A stretch of DNA of 18,790 nt from an uncultured Collinsella sp. (GTDB lineage Bacteria > Actinomycetota > Coriobacteriia > Coriobacteriales > Coriobacteriaceae): NCBI GenBank assembly GCA_958418185.1, contig CATZEP010000016.1:1-18790 (forward strand), read 5' to 3'. The translations under genes were made by a program, and so were the position numbers. The notes beneath the pieces were generated by a model. That model worked only from the letters and a program-made list of their open reading frames with translations, was not told the origin of the DNA and made no database searches. Position 1 is the stretch's first letter. Every line of letters starts with the position of its first letter. Positions 1-6,862 of this stretch are shown here, piece after piece.

Positions 1-45
1 AACAGCCGACTGGCCGATTCCGATAGCCCAGTTCCCTTGCAACGC

Positions 46-87
46 AACAAGGCCCGAATGGTTCTAATGAACCTTTCGGGCCTTGTT
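46..87. terminator. Intrinsic terminator hairpin
   Basis: Long inverted repeat: arm AACAAGGCCCGAA pairs with TTCGGGCCTTGTT, and GGTT/AACC extends the stem inward around a short loop. It lies 18 nt beyond the stop codon of the minus-strand gene at 106-636, and also ends whatever plus-strand unit precedes the window. T-richness on both outer sides is moderate (TTGTTCGTTATT on plus), so it probably works in both directions. Bases 1-45 hold nothing I can identify. Confidence 0.75.
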
Positions 88-105
88 CGTTATTAGAAAT
101 GCGCG

Positions 106-636
106 CTAGGCCAGCTTGCGGGCGAGCTCTCGCACCTCTTCCAACTTGGGCGACGACACCATGCTGTCGCGCTCGGTCATGCCGCTGATGGCGACAATGC
201 CCTGGTCCTCCCACTTGCAGTACGCGCAGGTTGACTTGTACATGGCGATCGCCGCATCATAGACGCCCTCGCTGTGGCTATCGAGCAAAAGGGCCGTCTT
301 GGTGAACGGGAAGCCCGTAGCACCAAAGGCGTACAGGCGGTCGATGGCGGCCTTCTCCTGCGCAGTGATATCAAACCAGTAGATAGGCGATGCGAAGACA
401 ACCATGTCGGCGCCTTTCAGCGACTCGATCACACCGGCCATGTCATCCTTCTGCACGCAGACGCCCTCATGGGCGAAGCAGTACTGGCATCCCAAGCAGC
501 CGGCAATCTTTTTGCTGGCAACGCGGACGACCTCGACCGTATTGCCGCCCTCACGCGCAGTCTCGGCAAACGCCTCGACCATGGTATCGGTATTGGCGCC
601 CTTACGCGGGCTGCCGCTCAATACAACGATATTCAT
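106..636 (-). CDS. Flavodoxin-family NAD(P)H-dependent oxidoreductase
   Basis: The 176-residue product has the fold signature of the NADPH-dependent FMN reductase/flavodoxin-2 family. It begins MNIVVLSGSPRKGANTDTM, where the GSPRKGANT loop binds FMN phosphate. A GCLGCQYC cluster around residues 47-54 and the ASPIYWFDITAQ segment around residues 82-93 follow, both typical of 'multimeric flavodoxin WrbA-like' iron-sulfur flavoprotein relatives. Such proteins are cytosolic two-electron reductases of quinones, flavins or nitro compounds. The substrate here cannot be read from sequence. The ATG at 636 is preceded by GGGAGA at good spacing. The gene stands alone and is followed by the 46-87 terminator. 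The promoter region does not carry the LysR box found further right, so it is probably outside that regulon. Confidence 0.85.
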   Translation of the reverse strand: MNIVVLSGSPRKGANTDTMVEAFAETAREGGNTVEVVRVASKKIAGCLGCQYCFAHEGVCVQKDDMAGVIESLKGADMVVFASPIYWFDITAQEKAAIDRLYAFGATGFPFTKTALLLDSHSEGVYDAAIAMYKSTCAYCKWEDQGIVAISGMTERDSMVSSPKLEEVRELARKLA

Positions 637-955
637 AAGAATCTCCCTTCTTCATGCCGCAGGCGCGCGGCACACATTTCGTTGTAACCAAAACAGATGG
701 AGCTATTCAGTCGTCCGCAGACCACATCTCTTGTTCGTGCTCTCTAGACACAATCTCATTGCCTGACAACTCCTCAACTGTCTTGATTCTCTCTCCGAGA
801 ATTGAACAGTAAATCGTTGGCCGCAGAGTGTCGACTGTGGGAAATTAACTAGAGCTTTCTCCTGCTCGCGTGAGCGTTCGCGTGTATGAGCCTGACCGAA
901 TCGGGCAGGCACAATATAGATCCACGGAAACCGGCCTACGAACAAGGAGCGCCTT
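637..955. other. Divergent intergenic region
   Basis: These 319 bases separate the minus-strand flavodoxin gene from the plus-strand LPXTG gene. Only the promoter at 892-920 and the ribosome binding site AAGGAG at 943-948 are recognisable. No convincing small gene, RNA or repeat was seen, and the short open frames here lack ribosome binding sites. Confidence 0.5.
892..920 (+). promoter_or_regulatory. Candidate sigma70-type promoter for the LPXTG gene
   Basis: A -35-like CTGACC (892-897) and a -10-like TATAGA (915-920) are separated by 17 nt. The predicted transcript start is about 30 nt before the ATG at 956. Each hexamer departs from consensus at one or two bases. Confidence 0.5.
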
Positions 956-1840
956 ATGTATGGACAGCATGTTGCGCCGCAAACCCATAACAAACGCACT
1001 GACCTGTCTATCCGCAACGTCAAGCTTCATGCAGGCGCCAGAGTCGTCGCCTTCGGAGTTAGCATTCTTATGGCAGGGCAGCTTTTGCTACCCTGTGCAG
1101 CACTGGCGACCGAAATACCCGAACCCGATGTCGCAGCACCCATCACCTGCGACGAAGTCAACGCGGAAGGCAGCCTCACAGCAACCACCTCCATCGATCA
1201 TTACTACGATTTGGAGCTACCCCCTGCTTTCGAGTTGGTCCAGAACGAGGCTCTTGTATACGATTTTCCCGACAAACCCGAGGACTTCATCTACTGGCTT
1301 AACGGCACCGTCCATCTCTTCAAGATCGACACCGATACCGAAAGCCTTATAAAAACCGAGAACCCCAAAGAGGCCAGCGTCTCTATTGCCCTGACCATGA
1401 TTGACAATCACGTTAGAGCAACCGTAGTCTTTACAGGCAGTTACGCCGACGACCAAATCCCCTACAGGCTGGACCTCAACAGCTCAACCTACCTTGGCAC
1501 ACACGTTGACCGTGACTTCGACAGCGGGCAGGGGATTATGCACGAAACGCGGCACGATTACTACATCCGTCACGTCTTCGACAGTGACGTGCACTTGATT
1601 GCAACCGATACGAGCGGTTCCAAACCCGAACCGGAAACCAAGCCCGAGCCCACACCGCAGCCCAATGCAAAAAAGCCCACGGCAAATCCCGTTTCCACCA
1701 AGGCAGTAGCGGCGGTTAAACCAGCCGGGGCCACCCTACCCGCGACGGGCGACAACGGTGCGATGGCAGCCGCCCTGAGTGCTGCCGGTGCTATAGTTGC
1801 GGCAGTTGGCATTTCTGCAACAAGGCGTCGCAACCACTAG
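956..1840 (+). CDS. LPXTG-anchored surface protein of unknown function
   Basis: The 294-residue product is secreted and sortase-anchored. Residues 1-52 form a signal peptide: basic n-region (RNVKLHAGAR), hydrophobic core VVAFGVSILMAGQLLL, likely cleavage after ALA. Residues about 55-220 form a globular domain I do not recognise, rich in aromatic and acidic residues. A low-complexity proline/lysine/glutamate spacer (SKPEPETKPEPTPQP and onward) spans the wall. The C-terminus has a complete sorting signal: LPATG at about residue 260, a hydrophobic alanine-rich stretch, and the basic tail ATRRRNH. The ATG at 956 has AAGGAG 7 nt upstream. It is monocistronic and no sortase gene is nearby, so a housekeeping sortase must act on it. 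An adhesive or sensory role is possible but not shown. Confidence 0.85.
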   Translation: MYGQHVAPQTHNKRTDLSIRNVKLHAGARVVAFGVSILMAGQLLLPCAALATEIPEPDVAAPITCDEVNAEGSLTATTSIDHYYDLELPPAFELVQNEALVYDFPDKPEDFIYWLNGTVHLFKIDTDTESLIKTENPKEASVSIALTMIDNHVRATVVFTGSYADDQIPYRLDLNSSTYLGTHVDRDFDSGQGIMHETRHDYYIRHVFDSDVHLIATDTSGSKPEPETKPEPTPQPNAKKPTANPVSTKAVAAVKPAGATLPATGDNGAMAAALSAAGAIVAAVGISATRRRNH

Positions 1841-1887
1841 CAAGCATTTCGTACCCCGCAGACAAAGCTCTATCCCCGCTCCGATGA

Positions 1888-2346
1888 GCTTTACTCACCG
1901 AGAAGTTTCTTCCCCACGGAAATGAGTTTCTTTCCAACGGCCGCCTTCACGCCAATCATTACAACCACGTGGGCAGTGCGGGCTTCGAGGTCCGCAGCGA
2001 GGACGTCCCCCGATGCCCGTACTGCGGCTGGCAACTTGTACCGTGGGTGCGCGACGACACGTTTCTGCAGGGTGCGGCTTGGCGCGAGGGCCTCGGACGA
2101 TACGAGCGCTTCGTGCGCGAGCGCGGCGATGGCCGCGTGCTGTTGCTGGAGCTCGGCGTGGGCGAGATGACCCCCGGCATCATCACGCTCCCATTCTGGA
2201 GCATGACTGCGAAGCTACCGGATGCGCACCTTTTGAGCGTAAACATCTCGGGCGACTCGGCTCCGCTGCAGCTCGGGAACAAGGCGGAGGCAATCCAGGC
2301 AGATTTGGGCGCACTGCTCTCGGCGGCGCGGGCAGGCGACGAGTAA
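1888..2346 (+). pseudogene. C-terminal fragment of a Sir2-family (sirtuin-like) protein
   Basis: The frame is open from just after a TGA at 1885 to the TAA at 2344. From about 1966 it encodes a recognisable Sir2-like C-terminal half: VPRCPYCGWQLVPWVR (half of a zinc ribbon), WREGLGRYERFVRE, then VLLLELGVGEMTPGII and FPF-like LPFWSM. These match the distal part of bacterial Sir2 proteins. The N-terminal Rossmann core with its GAGxS, TQNID-type and catalytic histidine motifs is absent, and no ribosome binding site precedes any internal start (GTG at 1969 is the first). Full-length relatives are roughly 280-300 residues, against about 150 here. I read it as a decayed remnant of a deletion. A short functional protein cannot be excluded, because the retained frame has no internal stop. 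Confidence 0.6.
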
Positions 2347-2420
2347 CGCGGCGAGGCGTCTTACCGCAAACCGTCCTCGATAAATGCATGACCGTTAATA
2401 AGTAAAAAGCAAGGTTCGTC

Positions 2421-3392
2421 TTATTTCAAATACTCCTCAAAGAACGCTTTCAGCTTTCCAAACGGAATGATGTCCATCCGATCGTAAAGGTCGGTGTGGT
2501 TGGCACCAGGGATAATGAGTAGTTCCTTGTTGTCCCCGGTCAGCTTGCCGTACGCGGTTTCGCTGAAATAACGTGAGTGCGCCTTCTCGCCGTGCACCAG
2601 CAGCACGGCGGAGCGGATCTCGCCGGCGTACTGCAAGATCGGCATATTCAAAAACGACAGCGAAGACGTCACATTCCAGCCGTCATTGGAGCCCAGGCTG
2701 CGGGGATGGTAGCCTCGCGGAGTCTTGTAGTAGGCGTAATAGTCCGCCACAAACTGCGGCGCGTCATCGGGCAGCGGATCGACCACGCCGCCCGCCAACG
2801 CATAGCTGTCATTTTTATAGTCCTCGGTGCGCTGCGCGTTCAGCGCTTTCCGCTTTTCGAAGCGCGCCTGCTCGGAATCCTCGGCGTCAAAGTAGCCGTT
2901 TGCGGTCACGCGGGTCATGTCGTACATCGTCATGGCCGCGGTAGCCTTGATGCGGGTGTCAATGGCTGCAGCATTGATTGCCATGCCGCCCCAACCGCAG
3001 ATGCCGATGATGCCGATGCGTTCCGGGTCAACGCCTTCCTGCACAGAGAGGAAATCCACCGCTGCGCAGAAATCCTCGGTGTTGATATCCGGCGATGCCA
3101 CATAGCGGGGCGTACCGCCGCTCTCGCCGGTATAGGACGGGTCGAAGGCAATCGCGAAAAAGCCCAGCTCCGCCATTTTCTGCGCATAAAGGCCGGACGT
3201 TTGCTCCTTCACCGCGCCAAACGGACCGCTGACGGCGATGGCAGGCAGCTTGCCCTCCGCGTTCTTTGGCACGTAGACGTCGGCCGCCAGCGTGATGCCG
3301 TATCGGTTGTGGAAAGTCGCCTTGCTGTGCTCGACCTTGTCGCTTTTGGGGAACACCTTGTCCCATTCCTGCGTCAGATTCAACTGTTCCAT
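2421..3392 (-). CDS. Alpha/beta hydrolase (dienelactone-hydrolase/YcjY-like) with cysteine nucleophile
   Basis: Counted from the ATG at 3392 the product is 323 residues. An upstream TTG at 3398 is in frame, but AGGAGG lies 7 nt before the ATG, so the ATG is preferred. The fold is alpha/beta hydrolase: strands LPAIAVSGPFG (49-59) and FFAIAFDPSYTGESGG (78-93), nucleophile elbow GIIGICGWGG with Cys132 where most relatives have serine, and the late histidine loop IPGANHTDLYD. A Cys nucleophile is known for dienelactone hydrolases and the YcjY-like group. The reaction is hydrolysis of an ester, lactone or thioester, substrate unknown. There is no signal peptide, so it is cytosolic. It follows the CMD/cupin gene with a 2-nt gap and is surely cotranscribed and translationally coupled. 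Confidence 0.85.
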   Translation of the reverse strand: MEQLNLTQEWDKVFPKSDKVEHSKATFHNRYGITLAADVYVPKNAEGKLPAIAVSGPFGAVKEQTSGLYAQKMAELGFFAIAFDPSYTGESGGTPRYVASPDINTEDFCAAVDFLSVQEGVDPERIGIIGICGWGGMAINAAAIDTRIKATAAMTMYDMTRVTANGYFDAEDSEQARFEKRKALNAQRTEDYKNDSYALAGGVVDPLPDDAPQFVADYYAYYKTPRGYHPRSLGSNDGWNVTSSLSFLNMPILQYAGEIRSAVLLVHGEKAHSRYFSETAYGKLTGDNKELLIIPGANHTDLYDRMDIIPFGKLKAFFEEYLK

Positions 3393-3394
3393 TT

Positions 3395-4159
3395 TCAAGC
3401 CTCCTTGCTAGTCGCTTTAAGGTATTCCTTGTCGTCCACAGGCTCCAACCACTCGTTGGAGGCCTCCTCGCCCGGAACCTCCAGCGCGAGATGAGAGAAC
3501 CAGCTGTCGGGCGCGGCTCCGTGCCAATGCTTTACGCCCGCGGGAATATTTACTACATCGCCAGGGCACAGCTCCTGTGCCGGTTTGCCCCATTCCTGGT
3601 AAAGCCCTCGACCAGCCACGCAGACGAGGATCTGTCCGCCACCGCTTTTGGCGTGATGGATGTGCCAGTTGTTGCGGCAGCCGAGTTCGAACGTCACGTT
3701 GTAGACGCCGACCTGCTTGGTGGAAAGGGGCGCGAGGTAGCTTTGCCCGATAAAGTACTTCGCAAATGCGTCGTTGGGGGCACCGATGGGAAAGGCCATC
3801 TCGTTTTGATGCTTGGTTCTTGCGTCGGCGGCATCGTTATCCGCCCAGACCTCCTTCGCCATACGAAAGGCCGCCCACGCCTTGGGCCATCCCGCGTAAA
3901 ACGCCGCATGCGTAAGGATTTCCGCTATTTCCGCCCTGGTCACGCCATTGTTCTTTGCGGACATCAGATGATATTGAAACGAAGAGTCCGTCAGGCCCTG
4001 CGCCATTAGGGCAACCACCGTCACTATGCTGCGATCTCGAAGGGAAAGCCCGTCTTCTCGACTCGATACCGCGCCGAACAGCACATCGTCATTGAGCTGT
4101 GCGAATTTGGGGGCAAAGTCCCCCAGGGCATCTCTGCCTGCCGTCTGTTTAATTGCCAT
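3395..4159 (-). CDS. Carboxymuconolactone-decarboxylase-like and cupin fusion protein
   Basis: The ATG at 4159 is chosen because GGGAGG lies 8 nt upstream. The frame runs back to 4258 but that extension lacks a ribosome binding site. The 254-residue product has two parts. Residues 1-110 are a CMD/AhpD-like helical domain (DRSIVTVVALMAQG, FQYHLMSAKNNGVTRAEIAEIL, HAAFYAGWPKAWAAF) without the cysteine found in redox-active members. Residues about 145-235 are a cupin barrel with metal ligands in WHIHH and KHWHGA and the motif PGDVVNIPAGVKHWHG. This fusion is common in gut bacteria, often beside MerR regulators and aldo/keto reductases, but its reaction is not settled. It is cytosolic, is the first gene of a two-gene operon and is divergent from merR. 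Confidence 0.85.
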   Translation of the reverse strand: MAIKQTAGRDALGDFAPKFAQLNDDVLFGAVSSREDGLSLRDRSIVTVVALMAQGLTDSSFQYHLMSAKNNGVTRAEIAEILTHAAFYAGWPKAWAAFRMAKEVWADNDAADARTKHQNEMAFPIGAPNDAFAKYFIGQSYLAPLSTKQVGVYNVTFELGCRNNWHIHHAKSGGGQILVCVAGRGLYQEWGKPAQELCPGDVVNIPAGVKHWHGAAPDSWFSHLALEVPGEEASNEWLEPVDDKEYLKATSKEA

Positions 4160-4249
4160 GATCTTTTTCCTCCCGTTGATAGTTCTGGACATGGATCTGT
4201 CTTCGCGCGGCCAAGCGGCCCGCCTAGATTCCCATGCCCATTCGTCGCG

Positions 4250-4265
4250 CCTGCTCAAGAGCAGG
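4250..4265. other. Short perfect dyad in the operon leader
   Basis: CCTGCTC-AA-GAGCAGG is a perfect 16-nt palindrome in the ~155-nt leader between the MerR-type promoter and the ATG at 4159. It may be an RNA hairpin or a protein site. I see no further support. Confidence 0.3.
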
Positions 4266-4320
4266 GTGCCCGGCGATTACGGAACACCCCTTGCGCTCCC
4301 GATTTGTATTGACGAGAATG

Positions 4321-4352
4321 AAGGTAATACTTAAACCTGACTTTAGGTCAAG
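4321..4352 (-). promoter_or_regulatory. MerR-type dyad promoter of the CMD/cupin-hydrolase operon
   Basis: Read on the minus strand, TTGACC (4346-4351) is a near-consensus -35. It is followed by either TATTAC (4324-4329, 16-nt spacer) or TACCTT (4321-4326, 19-nt spacer) as -10. An imperfect dyad sits over the -35 and spacer: on plus, CTTAAACCT (4330-4338) against AGGTCAAG (4345-4352). MerR activators classically bind a dyad inside an overlong 19-20 nt spacer and untwist it, which the 19-nt reading would fit. The regulator gene starts 30 nt to the right, so control of both directions from here is likely. Confidence 0.6.
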
Positions 4353-4382
4353 GAATGAATTCGAGATTTATTCGGAGGGGCC

Positions 4383-4823
4383 ATGTACACAATCGGACAG
4401 GTGGCGGAGATGTTCGGCTTGCCCGCCTCAACGCTGCGTTATTACGACAAGCAGGGATTGTTCCCGGAATTGGAGCGGACGTCCGGCATTCGTCGATTCG
4501 GCGATACGGAACTCGAGGCGCTTCGGGTCATCGAATGCTTAAAGAAGGCAGGAATGGAAATCAAAGACATCCGGCTGTTCATGGAATGGTGCGCGGAGGG
4601 CCCATCGACATATCCCAAGCGCAAGGCCATGTTCGAGGAGCGAAAGGCCCACATGGAGTCGGAGATCGCGAACATGAACCGTGCGCTGGATATGTTGAAG
4701 TTCAAATGCTGGTACTACGAGCAGGCGATCAAAGATGGCAACGAGGATAGAGTGAAGGCTCTGATTCCCGACAATTTGCCGGAAGAGATCAAAGGCGCCT
4801 ACGAGAACGCGCACGCTCGCTAA
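4383..4823 (+). CDS. MerR-family regulator, AdhR/NmlR-like (electrophile sensing)
   Basis: The 146-residue product has the MerR winged helix-turn-helix at residues 1-70 (YTIGQVAEMFGLPASTLRYYDKQGL, then IRRFGDTELEAL) and a long coiled-coil dimerisation helix at about 75-120 (RKAMFEERKAHMESEIANMNRALDML). Counting gives cysteine at residue 52 (VIECLKKAGM). That matches the conserved Cys52 that in Bacillus subtilis AdhR responds to aldehydes and other thiol-reactive electrophiles. Two further cysteines lie in MEWCAEG and KFKCWYY. No separate ligand domain is present. The ATG at 4383 follows GGAGGGG closely. It is divergent from the CMD/cupin-hydrolase operon, with a MerR-style dyad between them, so it most likely activates that operon. 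The signal (aldehyde, quinone) is inferred from family. Confidence 0.85.
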   Translation: MYTIGQVAEMFGLPASTLRYYDKQGLFPELERTSGIRRFGDTELEALRVIECLKKAGMEIKDIRLFMEWCAEGPSTYPKRKAMFEERKAHMESEIANMNRALDMLKFKCWYYEQAIKDGNEDRVKALIPDNLPEEIKGAYENAHAR

Positions 4824-4875
4824 AGCCGTTCGCTACCCATGGGACTCCGACAAGGAGCTCTTTCCGCGCAGAACG

Positions 4876-5020
4876 AAAAAGAAAGCCTCCGAACCAGAGG
4901 GTCCGGAGGCTGTTATTCCCGCTACTTTGCCGGTGGCTTTGCCTTGCGACGACGAACAGTATCAGGCGTTACTCGGCAACACCAGTACGTGAGTTCAGAA
5001 GCCAGTTCCTGCTATTCCCA
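4876..5020. repeat. Direct repeat copy A (~145 bp)
   Basis: This copy matches 6804-6952 on the same strand along its whole length. It begins AAAAAGAAAGCCTCCGAACC. Shared internal blocks include GGCTGTTATTCCCG, CAGTATCAGGCG, TACTC and GAGTTCAGAAGCCAGTTCC, with scattered substitutions and small indels. Read on minus, it ends in a basic tail, RRRKAKPPAK-stop, just before the terminator, like the 3' end of a former gene. Copy B gives the related RRRHRAKPSAK-stop. It directly follows the AAA/DUF4143 gene on minus. Confidence 0.75.
4885..4910 (-). terminator. Intrinsic terminator in repeat A
   Basis: GCCTCCG pairs with CGGAGGC, with ACC/GGT inside and one A-C mismatch. On the minus strand it is followed by TTTCTTTTTC, so it terminates transcription from the AAA/DUF4143 gene. 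On plus the tail GTTATT is weak, but it may also serve merR. Confidence 0.8.
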
Positions 5021-5159
5021 CTCGGTAATAGGAGCCACTGGTCAAAAGCTTGTCAACATCAAAACAAGTTCTCAATCTACCGATTCTACGTGAGGCAATG
5101 GTCCTCATTTGATACCCGCGCTGTTTGCGCACTAGGGAGCAAAGGAATCTGGCCGCTGC

Positions 5160-6383
5160 TCAAATAAGATCACCGCCATCTTGCATAAACGACGCCATGT
5201 TAAGGTGCCTGACGCCATCCCTTTCCTGCAATAGAGGATCAAGCGTGAACAAGTAGCGCGGATATCCGTCCCTGATGTAGCCGAACGGCCTGTACTCACG
5301 CTCTTCCACGTCCCTATCGGCGATTGTCATTGAAACCTGAATGTAGGCGTAGGCGTTGCGTTTACGCGCGATGAAGTCGCACTCCAGCTTCCCGATGCGG
5401 CCTACGGATAGCTTATATCCCCTCGAGCGGAGATAGATGTACAAGGCGTTTTCCAGCGAGGGCCCGTAGTTCAACCGAACATCGACGTTGCGCGCAAAAT
5501 AGATACCCGGATCCGCAAGGTAGTATTTCTCCTCGCCGCGTAACGATTTGCGGGACTTAAGGTCGAATCTCTCGCATCTGTAGAGCACTTTGGCATCGAT
5601 GAGCATCTGGATATAGGCGGCGATCGTCCGCCGCTCGACGGCGATACGCTCCGTCTTGGTGAAATAGTCGTGGAGGCTGGTGAGACTCGTCGGCGCACCG
5701 TAGTTGTTGATGACATAGGTCATGACACGGTTGAACGTATCAATGTTCCGGATCTTGTTGCGAGTCCTGATGTCCTTGTCGACGATCTGCCCAACGACAT
5801 CCTCGATGTAGCGAGCCTTCGCCTCGGGATCGTCGTATTCCAGAGACCGGGGAAACCCGCCATACCGCAGATATTCGTCAAACTCGATTCGCGCGTCACC
5901 GACCTCCTTGCCCATGAACCTCTTCATGTCGAGGAACTCGGAAAAGGATAGGGTGAACATCTCGAACTCCACGTATCGACCCGTGAGCTTGGTCATCAGC
6001 TCGCCAGACAGCAAATACGAGTTGGAGCCAGTGATGAAGATCGAGAAGCCGCCATCCGAGTTATAGGCGTTCACGACTTCCTCGTAGTCTTGGACGTTCT
6101 GCACCTCATCGATGAAGAGGTATTTGAAGTCGTTGTCAGCCAGAAGCGACTCGATTTTTTCCTCCAGCTGATCAGGCGTCTTAATTGAGCGGTTGCCGCG
6201 CTTGTCGAGGTCGAGGTAGATGATGTCCTTGTCTTCGACACCACGGTTTCTCAGTTCCTCGGCAATCGTCGACATGAGGCACGATTTGCCGCAGCGGCGG
6301 ATACCCGTGATCACCTTGATCAGGTCGTCATCGTAGAACGGTCGAATCTTCTTCAAGTATTGCTCGCGATGATACAGTTTCAT
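5160..6383 (-). CDS. AAA-family ATPase with DUF4143 nuclease-like domain
   Basis: The 407-residue product is the common bacterial/archaeal 'ATP-binding protein, AAA_14 plus DUF4143' architecture. Walker A is GIRRCGKS (27-34), Walker B is KYLFIDEVQ with Asp92-Glu93, and a sensor-like ITGSNSYLL lies near 115-125. The C-terminal DUF4143 domain (about 200-390) holds a PD-(D/E)XK-like core, KLECDFIARKRNAYAYIQV. The ATG at 6383 follows GGGGAGG. Length is normal and nothing is broken. These proteins are abundant, often strain-variable, and without an agreed function; roles in mobile-element biology or defence are guesses. It stands alone between repeats A and B, next to a yjdF relic, so it lies in a rearranged accessory patch. 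Copy A provides its terminator. Confidence 0.9.
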   Translation of the reverse strand: MKLYHREQYLKKIRPFYDDDLIKVITGIRRCGKSCLMSTIAEELRNRGVEDKDIIYLDLDKRGNRSIKTPDQLEEKIESLLADNDFKYLFIDEVQNVQDYEEVVNAYNSDGGFSIFITGSNSYLLSGELMTKLTGRYVEFEMFTLSFSEFLDMKRFMGKEVGDARIEFDEYLRYGGFPRSLEYDDPEAKARYIEDVVGQIVDKDIRTRNKIRNIDTFNRVMTYVINNYGAPTSLTSLHDYFTKTERIAVERRTIAAYIQMLIDAKVLYRCERFDLKSRKSLRGEEKYYLADPGIYFARNVDVRLNYGPSLENALYIYLRSRGYKLSVGRIGKLECDFIARKRNAYAYIQVSMTIADRDVEEREYRPFGYIRDGYPRYLFTLDPLLQERDGVRHLNMASFMQDGGDLI

Positions 6384-6545
6384 GGAATTCGCCTCCCCTG
6401 CTTAGCTTATCAGAGATGATGATAATCCTCAGTTAAGGCACCTATTTTTTCGATTTTACAGAAATTGGTTTCTTAAACCGTATTCCAGCTCTTCCATGCT
6501 CGCTTGATATCGCGTCATAGATGAAAACACAGTCTACATCGGGTA
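6384..6545. other. Intergenic region upstream of the AAA/DUF4143 gene
   Basis: This AT-richer stretch should hold the minus-strand promoter of the AAA/DUF4143 gene. On plus no gene starts here. I could not assign a convincing -35/-10 pair. The leader and relic described next begin near 6550. Confidence 0.4.
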
Positions 6546-6555
6546 GTCGTGGGCG

Positions 6556-6626
6556 TGCGGGAGTCCGCATCAGTAACCTGCCTCCTTGGTTGTCCCTTCT
6601 CTGCAGGGTCGTCTACATAAAGGAGG
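6556..6626 (+). promoter_or_regulatory. Structured leader with sequestered ribosome binding site, possible yjdF-motif relic
   Basis: The sequence shows hairpin TGCGG-GAGT-CCGCA (6556-6569) and CCTCCTT (6581-6587), which can pair with the ribosome binding site AAGGAGG (6620-6626). A competing hairpin AACC/GGTT (6575-6578 with 6588-6591) would place CCTCCTT in its loop. Genes of the YjdF family are known to be often preceded by the yjdF riboswitch motif (azaaromatic-responsive), and a YjdF fragment follows here. I cannot confirm the motif by eye. Confidence 0.35.
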
Positions 6627-6646
6627 AACCAGCCAGGCAGATCAGC

Positions 6647-6862
6647 GTGTCGTCCACCCTGACCGTATATCACGACGGCCAATTCTGGGTCGGGCTGGCG
6701 GAGCACGTCGAGGACGGCAGATACGGCGCCGCCCGCATCGTCTTCGGCGCGGAGCCGCCCGATGCTCAAGGGGCTTTGGCAAGGAGTCGTTTAGGCAGAC
6801 ATGCAAAAAGAAAGCCTCCGAACCAGAAGGTTCGGAGGCTGTTATTCCCGTTATTTCGCTGA
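6647..6862 (+). pseudogene. yjdF: Truncated YjdF-family (DUF2992) gene
   Basis: The frame from GTG 6647 reads VSSTLTVYHDGQFWVGL, then EHVEDGRYGAARIVFGAEP. This is the N-terminal signature of YjdF/DUF2992 proteins. Similarity stops after about 42 residues (near 6770). The frame then runs through unrelated sequence and repeat B to a TAA-class stop at 6860. Family members are normally about 130-140 residues with a basic C-terminal tail, so most of the gene is lost. The likely start is also poor: AAAGGAGG at 6619-6626 is 20 nt before the GTG, and no start codon lies at the usual distance. It is probably non-functional, deleted when repeat B or neighbouring DNA arrived. Confidence 0.65.

Larger units (their letters stand above)
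4824..5159. other. Intergenic region holding repeat copy A
   Basis: This 336-nt stretch lies between the convergent merR (plus) and AAA/DUF4143 (minus) genes. It contains direct-repeat copy A with its terminator (4876-5020). The remainder, 5021-5159, shows no gene. On the minus strand a nine-codon open stretch reads PVAPITEWE and stops at 5012-5014, echoing a similar tail at 17221. Confidence 0.5.

Noticed and set aside
2577..3494. 305-codon plus-strand open frame
   Set aside because: Antisense to the alpha/beta hydrolase, whose ribosome binding site, start and motifs are convincing.
4839..5093. 84-codon plus-strand open frame after merR
   Set aside because: It runs through the terminator and repeat A, with no homology and no ribosome binding site.
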